Positions 59,513-64,000 of a stretch of 64,000 bases of DNA are shown here, piece after piece. Within the stretch, counting starts at the first letter, position 1; each line of letters opens with the position of its first letter. The stretch is from Azoarcus sp. DN11 (GTDB taxonomy: Bacteria; Pseudomonadota; Gammaproteobacteria; Burkholderiales; Rhodocyclaceae), in assembly GCF_003628555.1 (NCBI RefSeq), contig NZ_CP021731.1:3720001-3784000 (forward strand), read 5' to 3'. The position numbers were made by a program, and so were the translations under genes. The notes beneath the pieces are model-generated. The model was not told the DNA's origin. It searched no databases and worked only from the letters and a program-made list of their open reading frames with translations.

Positions 59513-59710
59513 TCAAGCGTAAGGCAGCATGGCGCGGATCAGCTTCTCGTCGGCGGCGTGGACTTCCGTCATGCCGCGCAGCTGGCGCTTGCTCTTGGTG
59601 GTTTTCTTGGTAAGGATGTGGCGCTTGAACGCCTGGGACCGCTTGATCCCACCACTAGCGCGGACCTTGAACCGCTTGGCGGCTCCGCTCTTGGTCTTCA
59701 TCTTCGGCAT
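59513..59710 (-). CDS. rpmI: 50S ribosomal protein L35
   Basis: 65 residues: [49 protein letters not shown] 59710 is the conserved start; the frame is open 12 bp further to 59722. The 142-bp gap to infC (59711-59852) is large for this operon and is the place where an L20-binding leader structure would be expected; I did not identify a defined fold. Confidence 0.97.
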   Translation of the reverse strand: MPKMKTKSGAAKRFKVRASGGIKRSQAFKRHILTKKTTKSKRQLRGMTEVHAADEKLIRAMLPYA

Positions 59711-59852
59711 TGCTAACTCCAAGTTTATGAATGACGCCAGGTAGCGTCGCCATGCGGCGCGTTTTCAACCCGGCACCACTTGTTTTCCGACGGCCAATGT
59801 CCGCCGGGGTTTGCCTCCCGCCCAAGGGCGCAAGGCAGATTCATCACCACGC

Positions 59853-60377
59853 TCAGCGGTTCTTGCGAACCGGCGCGATCACCATCACCATCTGACGCCC
59901 TTCCATCTTGGGCATCTGCTCGACCTGACCCAGTTCCTCCAGGTCGGCCTTGACCCGCTCGAGCTGACGCAGACCGAATTCCTGGTGCGCCATCTCCCGA
60001 CCACGGAAACGCAGCGTCACCTTGCACTTGTCACCTTCCTCAAGGAAGCGCCTGAGGTTGCGCAGCTTGATCTGGTAGTCATTCTCGTCAGTCGCGGGAC
60101 GCAGCTTGACTTCCTTGATCTGCACCTGCTTCTGCTTGAGCTTGGCTTCGTGGGCCTTCTTCTGCTCCTGATACTTGAACTTGCCGAAATCCATCACCCG
60201 GCAGACCGGGGGCTGCGCCATCGGCGCGATTTCGACAAGATCCAGCCCGGCTTCTTCCGCCGCCTCGAGGGCTGCTCTCAGGGACACAATACCGATCGGT
60301 TCGCCATCTTCACCGAGCAGACGAACTTCGGGCGCGCTGATCTCCTCATTGACGCGCTGCTTTTTTTCTTGAGCGAT
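59853..60377 (-). CDS. infC: Translation initiation factor IF-3, ATC start codon
   Basis: 174 residues: [52 protein letters not shown] and a C-terminal ribosome-binding domain ([40 protein letters not shown]). No ATG/GTG/TTG precedes the conserved N-terminus; ATC at 60377 with GGAG 8 bp upstream is the start. Rare AUH starts let IF-3 control its own synthesis, as known for E. coli infC. A GTG-only start at 60287 would delete 30 conserved residues. Confidence 0.94.
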   Translation of the reverse strand: MAQEKKQRVNEEISAPEVRLLGEDGEPIGIVSLRAALEAAEEAGLDLVEIAPMAQPPVCRVMDFGKFKYQEQKKAHEAKLKQKQVQIKEVKLRPATDENDYQIKLRNLRRFLEEGDKCKVTLRFRGREMAHQEFGLRQLERVKADLEELGQVEQMPKMEGRQMVMVIAPVRKNR

Positions 60378-60405
60378 GGTTCAGTTCTCCACGAATGCCA
60401 AAAAA

Positions 60406-62322
60406 TCAGATCGAGGCCGACCGCGCTTCAACTTCGCGCTGCCAACGCTCGATCAGGGTATCGAGGGTCATCTGGCCAAGATCCTGGCCCCCTCGGGCGC
60501 GCACGGCAACGAGCCCCGCCGCCTTTTCCTTCTCGCCGATAACGATCTGGTAGGGCAGCTTGTGTACGCTATGTTCTCGGATTTTATAGGTAATCTTTTC
60601 GTTACGCAAATCCGCCTCGACCCGGAAACCCGCCAGCTTCAAGCGTTTCGTGACTTCCGTCGCATACTCCGACTGTCCTTCCGAGATGTTCAGCACGACC
60701 GCCTGGACCGGCGCGAGCCACAGCGGCAGCGCGCCGGCGAAGTGCTCGATGAGGATGCCGATGAAGCGCTCGAGCGACCCAAGGATCGCGCGGTGCAGCA
60801 TCACGGGGTACTTCTTCGTATTGTCCTCAGCCACGTATTCCGCGCCCAGGCGCACCGGCAGGTTGAAATCAAGCTGCAGCGTTCCGCACTGCCATACACG
60901 GTTGAGGCAGTCCTTGAGCGAGAACTCGATCTTGGGGCCATAGAAGGCCCCTTCGCCCGGCTGCAGGTCGTACGCGAGCCCCTGCGCGTCGAGCGCCGCG
61001 GCGAGCGCCGCTTCGGCGGCATCCCACTGCTCGTCGGTGCCGACGCGCTTGTCGGGGCGCGTGGAGAGCTTGATCAGGATCTCCGTGAAGCCGAAGTCAG
61101 CATACACCCTCTGCAGCAGCTCGATGAAGGCGGCCGCCTCGGTCTGCACCTGATCGTCGGCGCAGAAGATGTGCGCGTCGTCCTGCACGAAGTTGCGCAC
61201 GCGCATGATGCCGTGCAGCGAGCCGGAGGGCTCGTTGCGGTGGCAGGAGCCGAACTCCGCCATGCGCAGCGGCAGGTCGCGGTAGCTCTTCAGCCCCTGG
61301 TTGAAGATCTGGATGTGGCACGGGCAGTTCATCGGCTTGACGGCATAGTCGTGCTTCTCCGACTGCGTCGTGAACATGAGGTCGGAGTACATGCCCCAGT
61401 GGCCGGACTTTTCCCACAGCGAGCGATCGACAATCTGCGGCGTCTTCACTTCCTGGTAGCCGTTTTCGAGGATCGTGCGGCGCATGTACTGCTCGACCTG
61501 CTGCCACAGCGTCCAGCCCTTCGAGTGCCAGAAGACCATGCCCGGCGCCTCTTCCTGCAGATGGAAGAGATCGAGCAGGCGGCCGAGCTTGCGATGGTCG
61601 CGCTTCTCGGCCTCCTCGAGCATGTGCAGATAGCTCTCGAGGTCTTCCTTTTTCGCCCAGGCAGTGCCGTAGACGCGCTGCAGCATCTCGTTCTTCGAGT
61701 CACCGCGCCAGTAGGCACCGGCGAGCTTGGTCAGCTTGAAGACCTTGAGCTTGCCGGTCGAGGGCACGTGTGGGCCGCGACACAGGTCGATGAAGTCGCC
61801 CTGGCGGTAGAGCGAGACATCCTCGCCCTGCGGGATCGAGGCGATGATCTCGGCCTTGTAGTGTTCGCCCAGCCCCGTGAAGAACTCGACCGCCTTGTCG
61901 CGCGGCCACACTTCGCGCGCGACGGGGATCTCGCGCTTGGCGAGTTCGGCCATGCGCTTCTCGATCTGCTCGAGGTCCTCCGGCGTAAAGGGGCGCTTGT
62001 ACGCGAAGTCGTAGTAGAAGCCGTTCTCGATGACCGGCCCGATGGTGACCTGGGCGTCCGGGAACAGCTCCTTCACGGCATGCGCGAGAAGGTGTGCCGT
62101 CGAGTGGCGGATGATATCCACGCCCTCTGCGCTCTTGTCCGTGACGATCGCGAGCGACGCGTCACCTTCGATGCGATGCGAGAGGTCGACGAGCTTGCCA
62201 TCGACCTTGCCCGCCAGTGACGCCTTGGCGAGACCGGCGCCGATCGACGCGGCGACGTCGAGCACGGTCACCGGATGGTCGAAGCTGCGTACGGAACCGT
62301 CGGGGAGCGTGATATTCGGCAT
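60406..62322 (-). CDS. thrS: Threonyl-tRNA synthetase
   Basis: 638 residues. TGS domain (residues 1-60), the editing domain with [16 protein letters not shown], then the class II catalytic core with [13 protein letters not shown] (zinc Cys), [31 protein letters not shown] (motif 2) and [19 protein letters not shown] (motif 3), and a C-terminal anticodon domain. ATG 62322 begins [17 protein letters not shown]; an upstream frame to 62388 overlaps the terminator hairpin and is rejected. First gene of the operon. Confidence 0.97.
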   Translation of the reverse strand: MPNITLPDGSVRSFDHPVTVLDVAASIGAGLAKASLAGKVDGKLVDLSHRIEGDASLAIVTDKSAEGVDIIRHSTAHLLAHAVKELFPDAQVTIGPVIENGFYYDFAYKRPFTPEDLEQIEKRMAELAKREIPVAREVWPRDKAVEFFTGLGEHYKAEIIASIPQGEDVSLYRQGDFIDLCRGPHVPSTGKLKVFKLTKLAGAYWRGDSKNEMLQRVYGTAWAKKEDLESYLHMLEEAEKRDHRKLGRLLDLFHLQEEAPGMVFWHSKGWTLWQQVEQYMRRTILENGYQEVKTPQIVDRSLWEKSGHWGMYSDLMFTTQSEKHDYAVKPMNCPCHIQIFNQGLKSYRDLPLRMAEFGSCHRNEPSGSLHGIMRVRNFVQDDAHIFCADDQVQTEAAAFIELLQRVYADFGFTEILIKLSTRPDKRVGTDEQWDAAEAALAAALDAQGLAYDLQPGEGAFYGPKIEFSLKDCLNRVWQCGTLQLDFNLPVRLGAEYVAEDNTKKYPVMLHRAILGSLERFIGILIEHFAGALPLWLAPVQAVVLNISEGQSEYATEVTKRLKLAGFRVEADLRNEKITYKIREHSVHKLPYQIVIGEKEKAAGLVAVRARGGQDLGQMTLDTLIERWQREVEARSASI

Positions 62323-62363
62323 GATCTCTAGGCCTCGGACAAGGTTTGCGAAAAACGTGGACG

Positions 62364-62394
62364 AAAAAAAAGTGCGGACGGGCCGCACTTTTTT
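62364..62394 (-). terminator. Intrinsic terminator between tRNA-Val and thrS, possible attenuator
   Basis: AAAAAAGTGCGG / CCGCACTTTTTT around ACGGG, with an 8-base T-run on the minus strand. It would end the tRNA-Val transcript. Only 41 bp remain to the thrS start codon, with no promoter-like sequence visible in them, so thrS may rely on read-through. Confidence 0.85.
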
Positions 62395-62436
62395 CCTGGA
62401 GCGCTACAGCGGAGCCCGACTTTTCAGTTTCCGGCT

Positions 62437-62472
62437 TCAGTAGTAGTTCGGAAGTTCATCTTCCTGCTCCAT
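62437..62472 (-). other. Tiny open frame after tRNA-Val
   Basis: ATG at 62472 opens an 11-codon frame, MEQEDELPNYY, ending 42 bp before the terminator hairpin. It has no threonine codons and no ribosome-binding site. The frame also stays open back through the tRNA 3' end (AYQR-MEQEDELPNYY), so it may be the tail of a lost gene or chance. Confidence 0.2.
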
Positions 62473-62476
62473 ACGT

Positions 62477-62553
62477 TGGTAGGCGCGATTGGACTCGAAC
62501 CAACGACCCCCACCATGTCAAGGTGGTGCTCTAACCAGCTGAGCTACGCGCCT
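62477..62553 (-). tRNA. tRNA-Val (anticodon GAC)
   Basis: 77 nt with CCA encoded. AGGCGCG pairs with CGCGCCT before A-CCA; the anticodon loop reads TTGACAT; the T-loop has GTTCGAGTC. It heads the thrS transcript region. Confidence 0.97.
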
Positions 62554-62567
62554 GCTAAGAGCTGCGC

Positions 62568-62596
62568 ATTATAGGCAACGCATACGAGGCGCGCAA
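62568..62596 (-). promoter_or_regulatory. Sigma-70 promoter of tRNA-Val
   Basis: On the minus strand, TTGCGC (complement of 62591-62596) and a perfect TATAAT (complement of 62568-62573) are separated by 17 bp. The start would fall about 8 bp before the tRNA 5' end. This is the best promoter upstream of thrS as well. Confidence 0.8.
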
Positions 62597-62663
62597 CATT
62601 TTTATTAAACTTTTCGGGATTCATCCGCCGGACTCGTCTCACGCCGTCCGGGAGTGGGGCGAA

Positions 62664-64000
62664 TCAGTGGCTCGTGCCTTCCTCGTGCGTGATCTTGTTC
62701 CAGACGTTGTACTTGCCTACAGGTTTCTTCATCGGCAGGCGCTTGACCTCCTCGAGCGTCTTCGCGTCATAGACGATGAGGGCGCCGTCCATTTCCCACA
62801 GGCTGGCGAGCGCATAACGGCCATCGCGCGTGAATTCCACGTGCGCGAGGGTCTGGCCGGGCGCGGCCTTGAGTTCCTTGACGATCTCCAGCGTCTGCTT
62901 GTCGATGACCTGCAGGGTGTTCTTCGCCTCGCGGCTCATCATCGAATCGACGAAGGCGTAGCGGCTGTTCTCGTGGCTGCGCAGGAAGAAACCCGGGCCG
63001 CGCGTAGGGATGCGCTTGACGACATTCCAGTCCTTGAGATCGATGACGGTGACTTCGGCCGCCTTGAGGTTGGTGCTCGCCATGACGCGCCGCCCCTGCC
63101 AGTCCCATGAGATGCCGGAACCCAGATGCGGCATGCCGTCGAGCGCGAGGTCGGCAATCTTGCGGCGCACGTCGAGATTGACGACTTGGCCCACCCCCTC
63201 GCGCGAGGCGCCGAGGACCGTGGAATAGTCCTGCGTGAAGAAGAAATCGTCGAGGGGTGCGGTCAGTTCCGTGCGGCGCGGATTGAGGTAACCCGACACG
63301 AAGGCGCCTTCGCGGTACTTGTAGTCGTGCACGTAGCCGACCGGGATTTCCGGGGCGGCGGGATCGAAGCTGATCTCCCACACTTCGGGGACGTCCTTGA
63401 GCGCAGCAACGAAGGATTTGCGCGGGGAGGCGGTGTACACCGCGGAGACGCGCGAGCTGGTCTTGCCCTCGCGGTCCGTAACGGGGATGGATTTCAGCAG
63501 GTTGAGGTCGCCGTCGAGCAGCACCAGCGTGTGCGGCAGGTAGTTGGCGACGGCGACGTGGCCGCCGTCCGGCGAGACCGCGACGTTGCGCGTGTTGATG
63601 CCGGCGCGGATCTCGGTCACGACCTTGAGGTTCCACAGGTCGTATTTGGTGATCCAGCCGTCGCGCGAGGCGAAGAAGACATAGCGGCCGTCCGCGGTGA
63701 ACTTGGGCCCGCCGTGCAGTGCATGGCGGCTCTGGAAACGATGGATGCGCTCGAGCTTGTCGCCGTCGAGCACCGATACGTGGTGATCGCCCGTCTCGAC
63801 GACGAGGAAGAGGTTCATCGGGTCCGCGTCGAACACGGGCTTCGCCGGCAGCGATGCGGGATCGACATGGGCGATGCGCGAGGCGCGGATGTCGGCCTCG
63901 CTCCAACTCGGCGCGGGCACGACCGGCGTGTAGATCCACGTGACGAGCGCCGCGATCTGGTCCGGTCCGATGAGCGCGCCAAAAGGGGCCATCTGCGTCG
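62664..64000 (-). CDS. nirN: Cytochrome d1-type heme protein, NirN/NirS-like (5' end outside the window)
   Basis: The 445 residues visible continue past the right edge. The first visible residues (TQMAPFGALIGPDQIAALVTWIYTP) look like the end of a cytochrome c domain with the axial Met. An eight-bladed d1 propeller follows: FLVVETGDHHVSVLDGDKLERIHRFQ, ALHGGPKFTADGRYVFFASRDGW, RNVAVSPDGGHVAVANYLPHTLVLLD and LAHVEFTRDGRYALASLWEMDGA. A c-type domain fused to d1 fits NirN (dihydro-heme d1 dehydrogenase) or NirS; NirN is favoured because the heme c end lacks NirS features that I recall. It marks a denitrification locus beyond the edge. Confidence 0.7.
   Translation of the reverse strand, partial: TQMAPFGALIGPDQIAALVTWIYTPVVPAPSWSEADIRASRIAHVDPASLPAKPVFDADPMNLFLVVETGDHHVSVLDGDKLERIHRFQSRHALHGGPKFTADGRYVFFASRDGWITKYDLWNLKVVTEIRAGINTRNVAVSPDGGHVAVANYLPHTLVLLDGDLNLLKSIPVTDREGKTSSRVSAVYTASPRKSFVAALKDVPEVWEISFDPAAPEIPVGYVHDYKYREGAFVSGYLNPRRTELTAPLDDFFFTQDYSTVLGASREGVGQVVNLDVRRKIADLALDGMPHLGSGISWDWQGRRVMASTNLKAAEVTVIDLKDWNVVKRIPTRGPGFFLRSHENSRYAFVDSMMSREAKNTLQVIDKQTLEIVKELKAAPGQTLAHVEFTRDGRYALASLWEMDGALIVYDAKTLEEVKRLPMKKPVGKYNVWNKITHEEGTSH

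Noticed and set aside
62437..62472. Leader peptide for Thr-dependent attenuation of thrS
   Set aside because: The 11-codon frame has no Thr codon and no ribosome-binding site, so it does not fit a classic attenuator leader; kept only as a low-confidence open frame.

Overview
The window comes from the chromosome of a GC-rich betaproteobacterium, most likely a denitrifying member of the Rhodocyclales (Azoarcus / Aromatoleum / Thauera group). Evidence: high GC in the core genes; the betaproteobacterial order nlpD-rpoS beside pcm and surE; thrS-infC-rpmI-rplT-pheS-pheT-ihfA-merR flanked by tRNA-Val and tRNA-Pro; a flagellar block flhB-flhA-flhF-flhG-fliA-motC-motD; and a cytochrome d1-type protein of the nitrite reductase system running off the right edge. 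The genus is an inference. No rRNA operon, CRISPR array or replication origin was seen.

Layout. 0-5 kb: an acyl-CoA dehydrogenase gene, then a degraded accessory stretch ending at the 3' end of tRNA-Ser(GCU). It holds an intact IS5-group element with a TTAG target duplication, a methyltransferase gene that seems to have lost its 5' end, an IS481-type remnant, a nested stem-loop, a small excisionase-like gene and a frameshifted lipoprotein gene. 5-16.5 kb: mostly housekeeping genes: lysC, a small HTH regulator with a palindromic operator, a radical SAM protein divergent from queD, mscS-type channel, a periplasmic phospholipase D-like protein, rsmB, a DUF3108 protein, purN, mutL, and a secreted aromatic-rich protein. 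16.5-19.6 kb: a second accessory patch, AT-richer than its flanks, with an Excalibur-domain remnant and a co-oriented three-gene module: HKD/PLD-like protein, DUF4365-like putative nuclease, and a 375-residue protein of unknown function. A promoter overlapped by an inverted repeat precedes it. This is the best candidate for an undescribed system, possibly in defence.

19.6-31 kb: the topoisomerase IV genes parE and parC lie either side of a LysR-controlled 5-oxoproline cluster (lysR, DUF1445 hydro-lyase / D-glutamate cyclase family, MFS transporter, pxpB, pxpC, pxpA). A perfect inverted repeat sits near -66 of the inferred operon promoter, where a LysR-type activator would bind. 31-39.3 kb: flagellar motor stator (MotCD), sigma-28, the flagellar placement pair FlhF/FlhG (FlhG with a degenerate P-loop) and the export proteins FlhA and FlhB. 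39.4-46.4 kb: DUF192 protein, RluE-type pseudouridine synthase, tRNA-Ser(UGA), rlmD, a short DUF7931-like gene, an Ala/Pro-rich lipoprotein with clear promoter and terminator, bamC, dapA and a histone-deacetylase-fold amidohydrolase.

46.4-51.4 kb: a tightly overlapping MoxR - DUF58 - transglutaminase - mltB set. 51.4-54.7 kb: surE-pcm-nlpD-rpoS, read on the minus strand with stop/start overlaps at the first two junctions. 54.8-62.6 kb: tRNA-Pro(GGG), MerR-type regulator, ihfA, pheT, pheS, rplT, rpmI, infC (ATC start), thrS and tRNA-Val(GAC). Intrinsic-terminator hairpins lie just upstream of both synthetase genes pheS and thrS, too close to leave room for a downstream promoter. 62.6-64 kb: the 5'-truncated heme d1 protein gene.
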